Origin: JAIWNK01 sp964453115
Lineage (GTDB): Bacteria; Chloroflexota; Anaerolineae; Anaerolineales; Anaerolineaceae
Assembly: GCA_964453115.1 (NCBI GenBank)
Contig: CAYVRT010000001.1
Coordinates: forward strand, 175,546 to 239,545
Direction of reading: 5' to 3'
DNA: 64,000 nucleotides
Shown here: piece after piece, positions 25,451 to 34,656 of the stretch
Layout: every line of letters starts with the position of its first letter
Position numbering within the stretch: position 1 is the stretch's first letter
Notes under the pieces: model-generated
What the model was told of the DNA's origin: nothing
Databases searched by the model: none
What the model saw: the letters and a program-made list of their open reading frames with translations, nothing else
Translations under genes and position numbers: made by a program

Positions 25451-27018
25451 TTTATGACAGGTTGGCCGGTGTTGGTATCAAAGATGTGTAGGCCATCTTG
25501 TTCGAGATAAATTTGGTTGGCTTGCCAGCCAAGCACGGTGATGCGGAAGATGGTTGTTTCGGGGCCGGCATAGCTCATTTGTCCGTTGCTGCTGCCGGTT
25601 TCCAGGTTGAAGGTTTCAAAGACGATGCGCTGTGGGTCTGCAAAGGCTTGCAGCACCGTCAACCCAGCAGGGGTGAGGAAGGCGGTGTGCATGTCTTCGC
25701 TGTTGATAATTTCTGAAACATTGATTTCGATTGGGCTGCCGGCTGGGATGGTTTGCCAGCGCTGGTCCCCGGTTTGGGTATTGATCGCCCACAATTCATA
25801 ACGCTGCGAACCGATGGCGCGTTCTGCCTGGACGATGAGCGCGTTTTGGTGAGCGGCCAATGGAAGAAGGTTGTAGCCTTCGTTTTGCAAAAGGATGGTT
25901 GCCTGACCGGAAGACAGATCAATGGCCCAAATGCTATGTCCGTATTCGGGGGCAAGGAATAGTTGCTGAGAGGTTTGCAGCCGATGTGTCTGGTTGCGGG
26001 CCAGGTCTTCGGGTAAGAGGGTTTGCCAGATGCGTTCGCTGGTTTGCAAGTCCCATTTTTCCAAACAAGCTGGCTGCCAAAAACCGTAGAGGATATAGAC
26101 GCTGCGGCCATCGGTATCGGGAAACAGGTCATCGCTGCTGCTGAGGGTTTGGGTGTCGTTGGGGAAGGTTTCGTTGGGGCAGGTGGGTGTCAGGCTGTGC
26201 TGAATCTGACCGGTTTGGGGATCAACGATTTGGATCTGTACCTTTTCATTGACGGTATCTGGAAAAACCAGGTGCTTGTTGAGCAGGTAGATTGAATCAG
26301 GGCGTTCGGCAAGGCCCATGCTCCAGATGGGCTGGCCGGTGGTGGCATCAAAGGCTTGCAAGGTGTTGAGTTGTGTCAGGGCAATGACCTGCCCTTCATC
26401 AGCTAGCAGGCAATGATGACAGGAAAGAGGAAGCAAATCGTTGAGGGTGGCTTGCCAAAGCCGGGCGCCATCGGATTGTTGAAAGGCAGTCAGTCGGGTT
26501 TCATCTGCCAGGTAGATTCGCCCAGATGCGGTTTGTAAGGTCATGCGATAGGTTTCCTGCCCCAGGTCTTCCGTTTTCCAAAGCAGAGGCTCATCCTGGT
26601 TGAAGTCGAAATATGAAAGCCGATGGGTTGAATCGGAAAAAGCGGCCAGGCTGATCAATCTGGCATGGGGTTCTCCAGGGAGCAAGATGGGGTGGGTAAG
26701 CGACCAGATGGTCAGGCGTGTGGCAGGGATGCCCTGCCCGTTTTCAAGGAATAGGATACCCAGTGCAGTACAGGTGCCCATTCCACTGATGAGGATTAGC
26801 CCGATCAGCCAGGTTTTCCACAGGGGAGTGGGGGTGGTTTTGATTTTCGGTTTGAAGTCGGATGTGATGACAACGACTTGTGTAGGGGTGCCGGGTGTGG
26901 ATTCTTTGGGTAATTCGAGGGTGGCGCGACAATATTGGCATACAATGCGGCGCTGATCGGATGTGGGCAGGGGCGCACCACAGGAAGGACAATTCAGGGA
27001 GCGAATCGGCTCGGGCAT
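25441..27018 (-). CDS. Zinc-ribbon membrane protein with PQQ-like beta-propeller
   Basis: A 525-residue protein. An N-terminal zinc finger (CPSCGAPL and CQYCRATLEL, residues about 9-35) is followed by a membrane helix (about 70-95) and an outward-facing eight-blade-like PQQ propeller with repeated blades such as LQAFDATTGQPIWSMGLAE, LWAINTQTGDQRWQTIPAG and LHIFDTNTGQPVINW. The motif is that of BamB/YncE-type scaffolds rather than a quinoprotein enzyme; no catalytic residues are assigned. ATG 27018 is preferred to a GTG at 27036. Function unknown. Confidence 0.75.
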   Translation of the reverse strand: MPEPIRSLNCPSCGAPLPTSDQRRIVCQYCRATLELPKESTPGTPTQVVVITSDFKPKIKTTPTPLWKTWLIGLILISGMGTCTALGILFLENGQGIPATRLTIWSLTHPILLPGEPHARLISLAAFSDSTHRLSYFDFNQDEPLLWKTEDLGQETYRMTLQTASGRIYLADETRLTAFQQSDGARLWQATLNDLLPLSCHHCLLADEGQVIALTQLNTLQAFDATTGQPIWSMGLAERPDSIYLLNKHLVFPDTVNEKVQIQIVDPQTGQIQHSLTPTCPNETFPNDTQTLSSSDDLFPDTDGRSVYILYGFWQPACLEKWDLQTSERIWQTLLPEDLARNQTHRLQTSQQLFLAPEYGHSIWAIDLSSGQATILLQNEGYNLLPLAAHQNALIVQAERAIGSQRYELWAINTQTGDQRWQTIPAGSPIEINVSEIINSEDMHTAFLTPAGLTVLQAFADPQRIVFETFNLETGSSNGQMSYAGPETTIFRITVLGWQANQIYLEQDGLHIFDTNTGQPVINWP

Positions 27019-27053
27019 GACGGGGTTGCCTCGCACAAGAGATTTAGACTTAT

Positions 27054-27082
27054 ATTATACAGTCATTTGGCGGCCTGACGAC
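27054..27082 (-). promoter_or_regulatory. Probable promoter of the PQQ-propeller gene
   Basis: TATAAT on the minus strand (27059-27054), with TCGTCA (27082-27077) 17 bases upstream as a weak -35 inside the feoC 3' end. The leader would be about 30 nt. Confidence 0.5.
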
Positions 27083-27329
27083 CTTTTTCTGTTACACTCC
27101 AAAGGCGTTGTGGGGCTGCTAAGAGGCAACCCGAGCAGCCTGCGCAATGGGCTGGCGATGTTGAGTCGGGTAGGCAAGTAGATGGGCTGCTTTCTTGCAG
27201 GTATCCTAGAGCGACAAGTTGCTCGGCAAGGAGGGTGACCATGCCCGCGGTGGTGTCAAGCTCGGCTGCCAGGCCCGCAATGGTGACGGGCTGACCGCGA
27301 GCAATTCGTTTGAGGAGTTTGTGTAACAT
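27063..27329 (-). CDS. feoC: FeoC-like winged-helix protein
   Basis: An 88-residue protein with an N-terminal winged helix (VTIAGLAAELDTTAGMVTLL) and a Cys cluster (C..HCAGCSGC) in its wing region, followed by VTEKGRQAA. FeoC proteins are small FeoB-associated regulators that can bind an Fe-S cluster through such Cys residues and may control FeoB stability. The ATG directly follows the feoAB stop with no intervening base, so it is the third gene of the iron operon. Confidence 0.8.
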   Translation of the reverse strand: MLHKLLKRIARGQPVTIAGLAAELDTTAGMVTLLAEQLVALGYLQESSPSTCLPDSTSPAHCAGCSGCLLAAPQRLWSVTEKGRQAAK

Positions 27330-29567
27330 CTAGAAGAGGTTCCCTAATTGATAAATGAGGGCTGCAAATCCAGCGGAGAGCAGCAGGGTGAGTAGAACAC
27401 TGAAAGCGGTCCATTTAATCGAGCGGGTTTCTTGATGGATGGCTGCAATGGTGCCAATGCAGGGAACGAAAAGCATTTGGAAGACGAGCAGTGCCAGTCC
27501 GGCCTGTGCCGAAATGAGATTGGGTAAGGAATTGAGATCGCCATAGAGAATGCCCAATGTAGCGATGGTGTTTTCTTTTGCGGCAACACTGGTTAGAATG
27601 GCAATCAGGGCCTGCCATGGGATTCCCATGCCCTGACCGATTGGCTCTAGCCATTGTCCAATTTGCCCCAGGTAGCTGGTGTGAATCTGTCCGGTGGGAA
27701 AGTAGGAGAATGCCCAGACAATCAGGGAGGCAAGCAAAATGACTTTGCCAGCTTTTTCCAGGAAGCCAATCAGGTTATGCCAGACGTACAGACCAATTGT
27801 TTTGGGGTTGGGGAGGTGATAAAGGGGCAATTCCATGATGAAGGCCATGTGTTCGTCTTTGAAGGCAAAGTGATGAAGCAGCCAGCCTAAACCAGCAAGG
27901 AGAATGAGATTGCCGCCAACCAGTGCCCAGGTGACTCCGGCGGCGGCAGTGGGGAAAAAGAGTGGGGTGAGGACGGCAACAACTGCCATGCGAGCAGTGC
28001 AGGGAATGAAAGGAACCAGCAAAATGGTGAGCAGGCGGGCGCGCGATGATTCGATGATGCGGGCACCGTAGATGGCGGGTACATTGCAGCCAAAGCCGAG
28101 CAGGATCGGTAGGAAGCTCTTACCATGCAGGCCCATCTGATGCATCCAACGGTCGGCCAGGTAGGCAGCGCGTGACAGGTAGCCGGTATCTTCCAGCAGG
28201 CCAAGCGTGGCATAAAAAATAGCCAGGATGGGCAGGAAAGTTAACACCATGCCCAGCCCACCCAGAATACCGGTTGTGAGCATTTCAGATAGCCAGGCAG
28301 GGGCGGCGCTGAGCGGGGTGCGTAGCAGCTCGGCCAGCAAAGCAACCTGGTCGCCAAGCCAACTCTGGATGGGGCTGCCGATGGTGTAGGTGATCCAGAA
28401 GACACCGCCCAAAATGGCAACCAGAATCAGGGTTCCCCATAGTGGATGGGTGAGGATGCGATCGAGCCGGGCGGTGAGGCCAACACGCGTGACCTGTGGT
28501 TGAACAACGGCTGCGCGCACCATGCGCGCAATCCATTCGTAGCGCGCACCAGCAATATCCAGAATGGCATCTTCGTGTTGGTAGAGCAGACGACTGACTT
28601 TTTCCCATTGTGCGGCGGGCGTTTGGGCTTGCATTCGATGGGTCATTTCATCGTCGCCTTCGAGCAGCTTAATAGCCATCCATTCGGGCGGGTAGGGTGA
28701 GGGGACGAAGGGGGTAATCTGTTCAGCGAGAACTTTTAGTACATCTTGGTGGGTTGGGAGAATGGATGGGCGGCGGGGTTGATAAGCAATTTCTCCATCC
28801 AACAGGCGCGTGGCTGTTTCAATTAATTCGTTAACACCCAGACCATGACTGGCTGACATGGCAACAACGGGGATGCCCAGGGCGCTTTCCAGCACTTGTG
28901 GTTCAATCTGAATGCCTTCTTGTCGGGCGACATCCATCATGTTCAGGGCCAGGACAACCGGGGTTGGCAGGAGCAAAATTTCTGCTAACAGGTAAAGGTT
29001 GCGTTCCAGGGTTGCTGCATCAACGACGACAACGACCAGATCGGGCTGCTCCTGAAGGATATATTCGCGAGCCAGGCGTTCTTCTTCTGAATTGGCAGTC
29101 AGACTATAGGTGCCAGGTAGATCTACCAGGTGATAGGTTTTCCCAGCATGGGTGAAGTGGCCCGTTTTTTGCTCGATCGTTTTTCCGGCCCAGTTGCCAA
29201 CGTGTTGGTTGAGGCCGGTGAGCAGGTTGAAGACGGTAGATTTTCCGACATTTGGTTGCCCAGCCAGGGCAATGGTGCGCTGTGCAACCGGTGGAGTGGA
29301 GGGTGGGGTGGGGGGGACTGTTTCGGGTGTGGCGGGGCTGAGCAGGACATGGGCAGCTTCGTGGCGACCAAGCGCAATTTGCACTCCGCGCACGGTAACG
29401 AGCAGGGGCCCATGGTATTGTTTGCGTACGAGGGTGATTTGAGCGCCAGGGGTAAAGCCCAGGGCGGCAAGTCTTCCAACAATCGAGTGTCCACCTTGCA
29501 GTTGGCGCACATAGCCCATGTTGCCGGGTTCTAATTCAATCAGTGGGAGGATGGTTTCAGTTTTCAT
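27330..29567 (-). CDS. feoB: FeoA-FeoB fusion, ferrous iron transporter
   Basis: A 745-residue protein. Residues about 1-80 are a FeoA SH3-like domain (GYVRQLQGGHSIVGRLAALG). A FeoB G domain starts near residue 100 with GQPNVGKST (G1), VDLPGTYSL (G3) and NMMDVA (G4). The C-terminal membrane part has Gate motifs LPILLGFGCNVPAI and PCTARMAV. FeoB imports Fe2+ across the cytoplasmic membrane; FeoA is normally a separate protein. ATG 29567 overlaps the 3' end of the DtxR-family gene by 11 bases, which supports this start and coupling. Upstream in-frame codons to 29723 are rejected because they lie inside the regulator. Confidence 0.95.
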   Translation of the reverse strand: MKTETILPLIELEPGNMGYVRQLQGGHSIVGRLAALGFTPGAQITLVRKQYHGPLLVTVRGVQIALGRHEAAHVLLSPATPETVPPTPPSTPPVAQRTIALAGQPNVGKSTVFNLLTGLNQHVGNWAGKTIEQKTGHFTHAGKTYHLVDLPGTYSLTANSEEERLAREYILQEQPDLVVVVVDAATLERNLYLLAEILLLPTPVVLALNMMDVARQEGIQIEPQVLESALGIPVVAMSASHGLGVNELIETATRLLDGEIAYQPRRPSILPTHQDVLKVLAEQITPFVPSPYPPEWMAIKLLEGDDEMTHRMQAQTPAAQWEKVSRLLYQHEDAILDIAGARYEWIARMVRAAVVQPQVTRVGLTARLDRILTHPLWGTLILVAILGGVFWITYTIGSPIQSWLGDQVALLAELLRTPLSAAPAWLSEMLTTGILGGLGMVLTFLPILAIFYATLGLLEDTGYLSRAAYLADRWMHQMGLHGKSFLPILLGFGCNVPAIYGARIIESSRARLLTILLVPFIPCTARMAVVAVLTPLFFPTAAAGVTWALVGGNLILLAGLGWLLHHFAFKDEHMAFIMELPLYHLPNPKTIGLYVWHNLIGFLEKAGKVILLASLIVWAFSYFPTGQIHTSYLGQIGQWLEPIGQGMGIPWQALIAILTSVAAKENTIATLGILYGDLNSLPNLISAQAGLALLVFQMLFVPCIGTIAAIHQETRSIKWTAFSVLLTLLLSAGFAALIYQLGNLF

Positions 29568-29979
29568 TATGTTTGGGTGTGTGAGGAATGAGGGAACCAT
29601 GTGGACAGGATTCGGGTTCGCCCAGCATTGCAGCCAGGCGTTCGGTAACCATGTCGGGGGCGGCGTGCTCGAGGGCATCTGCGATGCTGTGTACCTGTTC
29701 GACAGGAATGCCGAGTTGATCACTCAGGAAGCGTTCCCAGATGCGGTGCCGGCGGATGAGGGCGGCGGCAATTTCTTCGCCGGATGGGGTGAGGATGACG
29801 CCTTGATAGCGAGTGTAGTGGACGAGGCCGGCAGCTTCCAGTTTTTGGGTCATTTCATGGATGGAGATAAGCGTGAAGCCAAAATATTCCTTGAGTTGGG
29901 GTAAGGGGACAGGTGTTTGAGGTGTGGCACGCAGCCTGTAGATGGCACCAGCATACATTTCCAGGTTTTCTTGTTGCAT
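29557..29979 (-). CDS. DtxR/MntR-family metal-dependent repressor
   Basis: A 140-residue protein with a winged helix-turn-helix (LPQLKEYFGFTLISIHEMTQKLEAAGLV), then YTRYQGVILTPSGEEIA and RRHRIWERFLSDQLG, and a dimerisation/metal region with ALEHAAPDMVTERL and CPHG. It lacks the C-terminal SH3 domain of the long DtxR group. Such repressors bind DNA with Fe2+ or Mn2+. ATG 29979 has AAAGGA 5-6 nt upstream. It is the first gene of the feo operon and is preceded by a 22-bp palindrome, so it probably represses itself and feoAB-feoC when iron is sufficient. Confidence 0.88.
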   Translation of the reverse strand: MQQENLEMYAGAIYRLRATPQTPVPLPQLKEYFGFTLISIHEMTQKLEAAGLVHYTRYQGVILTPSGEEIAAALIRRHRIWERFLSDQLGIPVEQVHSIADALEHAAPDMVTERLAAMLGEPESCPHGSLIPHTPKHNEN

Positions 29980-30030
29980 TTTTTCCTTTGCAGGATGATC
30001 TGTTGTTGAGAATCGGGTTGATAAGAATTG

Positions 30031-30052
30031 ATGATAAGGCACGCCTTATCAT
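30031..30052. promoter_or_regulatory. 22-bp palindromic operator of the iron operon
   Basis: ATGATAAGGC and GCCTTATCAT are perfect inverted repeats around a central AC. It begins about 7 nt downstream of a TATAAT that faces dtxR-feoAB-feoC. This is the size and position expected for a DtxR-family repressor dimer. It is also about 93 nt upstream of the divergent tlyA -10. Confidence 0.7.
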
Positions 30053-30058
30053 GGCTAA

Positions 30059-30064
30059 ATTATA
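30059..30064 (-). promoter_or_regulatory. -10 box of the iron operon
   Basis: TATAAT on the minus strand, immediately upstream of the palindromic operator; predicted +1 is near 30052, so a bound repressor would cover the start site. No good -35 is seen. The leader to ATG 29979 is about 70 nt. Confidence 0.5.
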
Positions 30065-30144
30065 TTGCGAATTTGTCATTTTGCATAGATGACAGATGTC
30101 GCTTTTTGGCTGTTTGTCTGACAATGGTTGGGGTCAAGCAAGGG

Positions 30145-30150
30145 TATAAT
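30145..30150 (+). promoter_or_regulatory. -10 box placed for a leaderless tlyA mRNA
   Basis: TATAAT ends 6 nt before the ATG at 30157, giving a predicted +1 at the start codon. There is no room for a Shine-Dalgarno. Confidence 0.55.
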
Positions 30151-30156
30151 GAAAGA

Positions 30157-30960
30157 ATGCAACAAAAACAGCGACTGGATGTTTTGATGACAATGCGTGG
30201 ACTGGCAGCAAGCCGTTCTCTGGCACAGCGCCTGGTGATGGATGGCAAGGTGCGGGTGGATGGTCGGGTGGTAGATAGGCCGGGAGTGCAGGTTGCTGAA
30301 ACGGCTCAACTGGAGCTGGATGGGGCGGCGCGTTTTGTCTCGCGCGGGGGTGAAAAACTGTACGCAGCGCTGACAGCTTTTGGTTTGAGGTCTCTTGCTG
30401 GCTGGGTCTGTGCAGATGTGGGGGCCTCAACGGGTGGCTTTACCGATTGTTTACTCCAGGCTGGGGTGGAGCGCGTGTATGCGCTGGATGTGGGACAAGG
30501 AATTTTGGATGGGCGATTGCGCCGGAATGAGCGTGTGGTGGTGATGGAAAATATCAATGCTCGGTATGTGCAAACCTTACCGGAGCCTGTGCAATTGATA
30601 ACTGTGGATGCGTCATTTATCTCTTTACGATTGTTGTTGCCGGTGCTGCGTGGTTGGCTAGCGGAGCAAGGACAGGTGATTGGCTTGATTAAACCGCAGT
30701 TTGAGGCAGGGCGGCAGGAGGTTGGGCGCGGCGATGGTGTGATTCGGGATGTTGCAGTACACCGCCGTGTGTTGGATGAGGTATTGACCTGTGCGGTTGA
30801 GTTGGGGCTGAAACCGCTGGGGCTAATCCGTTCGCCGCTTTTAGGGCCCAAGGGCAATACTGAATTTTTGGCCTGGCTGGGGCTGCGAGGTGGAGCGGAT
30901 TTAGATGGTGAATGGAAAACATGGATTGCTGACGTAACCGAGAAACTAATTTGCGTGTAG
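30157..30960 (+). CDS. tlyA: TlyA-family rRNA 2'-O-methyltransferase
   Basis: A 267-residue protein: an N-terminal S4 RNA-binding domain (RLDVLMTMRGLAASRSLAQR) and an FtsJ-like SAM methyltransferase with VGASTGGFTDCLLQAG as the SAM site. Catalytic Lys-Asp-Lys-Glu candidates lie in FVSRGGEKL, TVDASFIS, LIKPQFEAG and GNTEFL. TlyA enzymes methylate the 2'-OH of rRNA cytidines and affect capreomycin sensitivity. ATG 30157 is chosen because longer readings begin in the dtxR regulatory region and the encoded extension is not TlyA-like. Confidence 0.9.
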   Translation: MQQKQRLDVLMTMRGLAASRSLAQRLVMDGKVRVDGRVVDRPGVQVAETAQLELDGAARFVSRGGEKLYAALTAFGLRSLAGWVCADVGASTGGFTDCLLQAGVERVYALDVGQGILDGRLRRNERVVVMENINARYVQTLPEPVQLITVDASFISLRLLLPVLRGWLAEQGQVIGLIKPQFEAGRQEVGRGDGVIRDVAVHRRVLDEVLTCAVELGLKPLGLIRSPLLGPKGNTEFLAWLGLRGGADLDGEWKTWIADVTEKLICV

Positions 30961-30996
30961 AATAAGAAAGATATTTTGATTGTTTGGAGGTAGTGG

Positions 30997-31647
30997 ATGT
31001 CTGACTATATTCGACGGCTTTTGGGCGAGCAGGAGAAAATTTTGCTGGTAACCCGGCAACATGCATTTGTGCTGATCAGTTCGATTGTGCTGGAAATCTT
31101 CCTCATCCTTGGGTTGGGCGGGGGATTAGGGTATCTGGCAGCGGTTTTTCATCCGCTGTTTGCCCTGGGCTTGATTTTGATTGTGGTGCCGTTGGTGACA
31201 ATGGTACGTGATATTCTGGTTTGGACAAATCGGCAATATATTGTTACAACGCGACGGGTGATTCAAATTTCGGGTATTTTTGATAAGACGGTGACTGATT
31301 CTTCGCTGGAAAAGGTCAACGATGTCAAAATGGTACAATCCTTTTGGGGGCGGATGTTTAACTATGGGGATATTCAAATCCTGACGGCGAGTGAGATGGG
31401 CGCCAACTTGTTTCGGCGGATTGGCGATCCAATCCGTTTTAAGACGGCAATGCTAAATGCCAAGGAAGAAATGTCACAAGATCGGGATGATGGACCTGTG
31501 CGCAAACCGGTTGCGCCGCTTGCACAATCGGGCGTGGGTGAGGATATTCCGGCTTTGATTATGCAATTGGATGTGCTGCGACAGCGTGGTGTGCTGACGG
31601 AGGAGGAATTTCAGCGCAAGAAGTCTCAATTGCTGGAAAAGATGTAA
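30997..31647 (+). CDS. PH-domain membrane protein with C-terminal SHOCT motif
   Basis: A 216-residue protein: two membrane helices (about 25-70), a bacterial PH domain (about 75-150; YIVTTRRVIQISGIFDKTV, WGRMFNYGDIQIL) of the YdbS/YdbT type, a linker, and a SHOCT module at the end (LDVLRQRGVLTEEEFQRKKSQLL). SHOCT motifs are oligomerisation or nucleic-acid-associated tails. TGGAGGTAG just before the ATG is a strong ribosome site. It lies between tlyA and lepA. Function unknown. Confidence 0.82.
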   Translation: MSDYIRRLLGEQEKILLVTRQHAFVLISSIVLEIFLILGLGGGLGYLAAVFHPLFALGLILIVVPLVTMVRDILVWTNRQYIVTTRRVIQISGIFDKTVTDSSLEKVNDVKMVQSFWGRMFNYGDIQILTASEMGANLFRRIGDPIRFKTAMLNAKEEMSQDRDDGPVRKPVAPLAQSGVGEDIPALIMQLDVLRQRGVLTEEEFQRKKSQLLEKM

Positions 31648-31656
31648 TGCCTGGGG

Positions 31657-31662
31657 TATACT
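31657..31662 (+). promoter_or_regulatory. Possible -10 box before lepA
   Basis: TATACT ends 9 nt before the lepA ATG at 31672. Spacing is at the upper limit for a leaderless start. No Shine-Dalgarno is seen upstream of lepA. Confidence 0.4.
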
Positions 31663-31671
31663 AGGCTGTCT

Positions 31672-33474
31672 ATGAGTACCCAGCACATTCGTAATTTTTG
31701 TATTATCGCTCACGTGGATCATGGCAAGTCCACGCTGGCTGATCGTCTCTTGCAATTGACCGGCACAATTTCCGAACGGGAAATGGTTGAGCAGGTTTTG
31801 GATAGTATGGATTTGGAGCGTGAGAAGGGTGTGACGATTAAGGCCTCGGCAGTGCGGATGAATTACACTGCACAGGATGGCAAGACTTATGAGCTGAATT
31901 TAATTGATACACCTGGACATGTGGATTTTAACTATGAAGTGAGCCGGGCGTTGGCTGCCTGTGAGGGGGCGTTGCTGGTTGTGGACGCCACACAGGGAAT
32001 TGAAGCGCAGACACTGGCAAACCTTTATCTGGCGCTTGGCTCCGATTTGACCATTATCCCGGTTATTAACAAGATAGATTTGCCCTCGGCGCGTCCGGCA
32101 GAGGTGGCACAAGACCTGAACTCACTGTTGGGCGTGCCGATAGAACAGATTCCTTGCATTTCGGCCAAGGAGGGGACGAATGTGCTGGCTGTTTTGGAGG
32201 CAGTGGTGAGGCAGGTGCCACCACCGCGAGGCGATGAACAGCAGCCTTTGCAGGCATTAATTTTTGATTCGCATTACGATTCTTATAAAGGTGTGGTTGC
32301 CTATGTGCGTGTGATGCAGGGGCGAATGCGTAGCGGTGAGATATTGCGTTTGATGGCAACTGGTTCGGATGTGCGCCCGGTCGAAATTGGATTCTTTGGG
32401 CCGGGAATGCGGCCGGTGGATGCATTGCTGGTGGGAGATGTTGGCTATGTGGCAACTGGGCTAAAGACAGTGACGGAATGCCGGGTGGGGGATACGATTA
32501 CGCAAACCCAAAATTTGGCAACGCAGCCCTTGTCAGGTTATTTGCATCCCAAACCGATGGTGTTTGCTGGAATTTATCCTGTGGAAGGGGAAGATTACCC
32601 TGACCTGAAGGAAGCACTGGAAAAATTGCAATTAAATGATGCAGCACTGACTTATCAGTTAGAGACTTCCCAGGCGTTGAATTTTGGCTTTCGATGTGGG
32701 TTTTTGGGTCTGTTTCACATGGAGATTATTCAGGAACGCCTGGAACGCGAATATGACCTGGATATTGTGGTCACTGCGCCTTCGGTGGAATATGAGGTCG
32801 AATTGCTGACAGGTGAGACGATCACGATTGATTCGCCGGTTTCGCTGCCAGAGGAAGGTAAGATTAAAGAGGTGCGCGAGCCGTGGATGAATCTGGAAAT
32901 TTTTACCCCGACCGAGTTCTTTGGTACGGTGATGGAACTGGTGACCAAGCGGCGCGGGGTATTCAAGAGCCAGGAACATCCGGCGCCAAACCGGGTTCAA
33001 TTGGGGTTTGAGATCCCGCTCTCGGAGTTGATTGTAGATTTTTTTGATGACCTCAAATCGCGGACGCGCGGCTATGCCTCGATGGATTACTCGTTTGCTG
33101 AATATCGTCCGGGCAACCTGGTGAAGTTGGAGGTGCTGGTGGGTGGTGAGCCGGTGGATGCACTGGCAGCAATTGTTCACAAGGAAGATGCTTATCATAA
33201 AGGGCAGCGCTTGGTGACAAAGCTGAAAGAGCTAATCCCTCGGCAGTTGTTTGATGTGGCAGTGCAGGCTTCGGCAGGTGGCCGGGTGATTTCGCGGGCT
33301 AATATTAAAGCGCTGCGCAAGGATGTGCTGGCAAAGTGCTATGGTGGCGATATTACTCGCAAGCGCAAATTGCTGGAGAAGCAGAAGAAGGGCAAACGCC
33401 GGATGAAGATGGTGGGCAGTGTCGAAATTCCGCAGGAGGCTTTCATGGCCGTCTTGCGACTCGAAGAGGAGTAA
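31672..33474 (+). CDS. lepA: Elongation factor 4 (LepA)
   Basis: A 600-residue translational GTPase of normal length. Motifs: AHVDHGKST (G1), DTPGHVDF (G3), NKIDLPSA (G4), and the LepA-specific C-terminal region KRKLLEKQKKGKRRMK. EF4 acts on the ribosome during initiation/elongation under stress. It is the first of a co-directional series with almost no gaps; the glycosyltransferase gene starts 6 nt after its stop. Confidence 0.98.
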   Translation: MSTQHIRNFCIIAHVDHGKSTLADRLLQLTGTISEREMVEQVLDSMDLEREKGVTIKASAVRMNYTAQDGKTYELNLIDTPGHVDFNYEVSRALAACEGALLVVDATQGIEAQTLANLYLALGSDLTIIPVINKIDLPSARPAEVAQDLNSLLGVPIEQIPCISAKEGTNVLAVLEAVVRQVPPPRGDEQQPLQALIFDSHYDSYKGVVAYVRVMQGRMRSGEILRLMATGSDVRPVEIGFFGPGMRPVDALLVGDVGYVATGLKTVTECRVGDTITQTQNLATQPLSGYLHPKPMVFAGIYPVEGEDYPDLKEALEKLQLNDAALTYQLETSQALNFGFRCGFLGLFHMEIIQERLEREYDLDIVVTAPSVEYEVELLTGETITIDSPVSLPEEGKIKEVREPWMNLEIFTPTEFFGTVMELVTKRRGVFKSQEHPAPNRVQLGFEIPLSELIVDFFDDLKSRTRGYASMDYSFAEYRPGNLVKLEVLVGGEPVDALAAIVHKEDAYHKGQRLVTKLKELIPRQLFDVAVQASAGGRVISRANIKALRKDVLAKCYGGDITRKRKLLEKQKKGKRRMKMVGSVEIPQEAFMAVLRLEEE

Positions 33475-33480
33475 CCCTCG

Positions 33481-34656
33481 GTGCGGATTTTGATTGCTCT
33501 GACCTATTATCGCCCACATTATTCTGGGCTGACAATTTATACGGAGCGCTTGGCGCGCGCCCTGGTCGGGCGCGGGCATCAGGTGACCGTGTTGACCTCG
33601 CGCTTCAATTCGCAGATGCCAGCAGTGGAGATGCAAAATGGTGTGCAGGTTGTGCGCCCCTGGGTGCTGATGCGTGTGAGCAAGGGAGTATTGATGCCGC
33701 AAATGCCTTTTTGGGCCGCGCGGCTCATTCGACATGCAGATGTGGTCAATTTGCATGTGCCGCAATTGGATGCCGCGCCGATTGCGTTGTTGGCGCGAAT
33801 GATGAATCGCCCGGTGGTTTTGACCTATCATTGTGATTTGCGGCTGCCGAATGGTGCCATTCATTGGCTGGCAAATCAGGCTTCGCACTTTGCAAACCGC
33901 GTTTCAACCGCTGCTGCACATACAATTGTGACCAATACTCGAGATTATGCAGAGCAATCTGCTTTTCTCAAGCCGCGTCTGGGCAAGGTGGCGGTTATTC
34001 CGCCGCCAGCAGAACTTCCGGCAGTCTCGGCAGAGCAGGTGCAATCGTTTCGCGACCGTTTTGGCATTCAGCCTGATCAGCCCGTAATTGGCATGGTGGC
34101 GCGCCTGGCAACCGAAAAGGGCGCTGAATATGTGGTGGAAGCAATGCCTGCTGTGCTGGAGCGCTATCCACGGGCGCGCTTGCTATTTGTTGGTCAATAT
34201 CAGAATGTGTTGGGTGAGGAATCCTATGCGCAGCGTTTGCAGCCGGGCATTGAACGTTTGGGCGAGGCATGGCGTTTTTTAGGAGTCCTTTCGCCGGAAG
34301 ACCTGGCTGCTTTCTATCAGGTTTGCACGCTGACGGTCTTGCCGAGTATTAATGCAACCGAGTCGTTTGGGATGGTGCAAATTGAGGCGATGATGAGCGG
34401 TACGCCGGTGGTGGCTTCTGATTTGCCAGGGGTGCGGCAGCCGGTGCATAGCACGGGGATGGGGCTGATTGTTCCGCCAATGGATGGAACGGCGTTGGCG
34501 CAGGCAATGTTACGCATTCTGGAGCAACCGCAGGCGTTTGCTGGGAATGTGAACATGGTCCGGCAACGTTTTTCGCCGCAGACAATTGCCGGGCAATATG
34601 AGGCTGTATTCTATGAACTGATTGAGGCAATGCAACAAGGAAAGGGCACTGGATGA
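33481..34656 (+). CDS. Family 4 glycosyltransferase
   Basis: A 391-residue GT-B enzyme starting at GTG 33481. The N-terminal Rossmann half has LARALVGRGHQVTVLTSRF. The C-terminal half has GMVARLATEKGAEYVVEAMP and the E-x7-E region ESFGMVQIEAMMSGTPVV, which identify GT4. It would transfer a sugar from a nucleotide-sugar to a lipid or glycan on the cytoplasmic side. Its stop overlaps the next ATG (ATGA). Confidence 0.92.
   Translation: MRILIALTYYRPHYSGLTIYTERLARALVGRGHQVTVLTSRFNSQMPAVEMQNGVQVVRPWVLMRVSKGVLMPQMPFWAARLIRHADVVNLHVPQLDAAPIALLARMMNRPVVLTYHCDLRLPNGAIHWLANQASHFANRVSTAAAHTIVTNTRDYAEQSAFLKPRLGKVAVIPPPAELPAVSAEQVQSFRDRFGIQPDQPVIGMVARLATEKGAEYVVEAMPAVLERYPRARLLFVGQYQNVLGEESYAQRLQPGIERLGEAWRFLGVLSPEDLAAFYQVCTLTVLPSINATESFGMVQIEAMMSGTPVVASDLPGVRQPVHSTGMGLIVPPMDGTALAQAMLRILEQPQAFAGNVNMVRQRFSPQTIAGQYEAVFYELIEAMQQGKGTG

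Noticed and set aside
29568..29723. Upstream extension of feoAB
   Set aside because: It lies within the DtxR-family gene in another frame and has no FeoA similarity; ATG 29567 directly precedes the FeoA domain.
30028..30156. Upstream extension of tlyA
   Set aside because: It would cover the palindromic operator and the -10 box, and the residues do not resemble the S4 domain.
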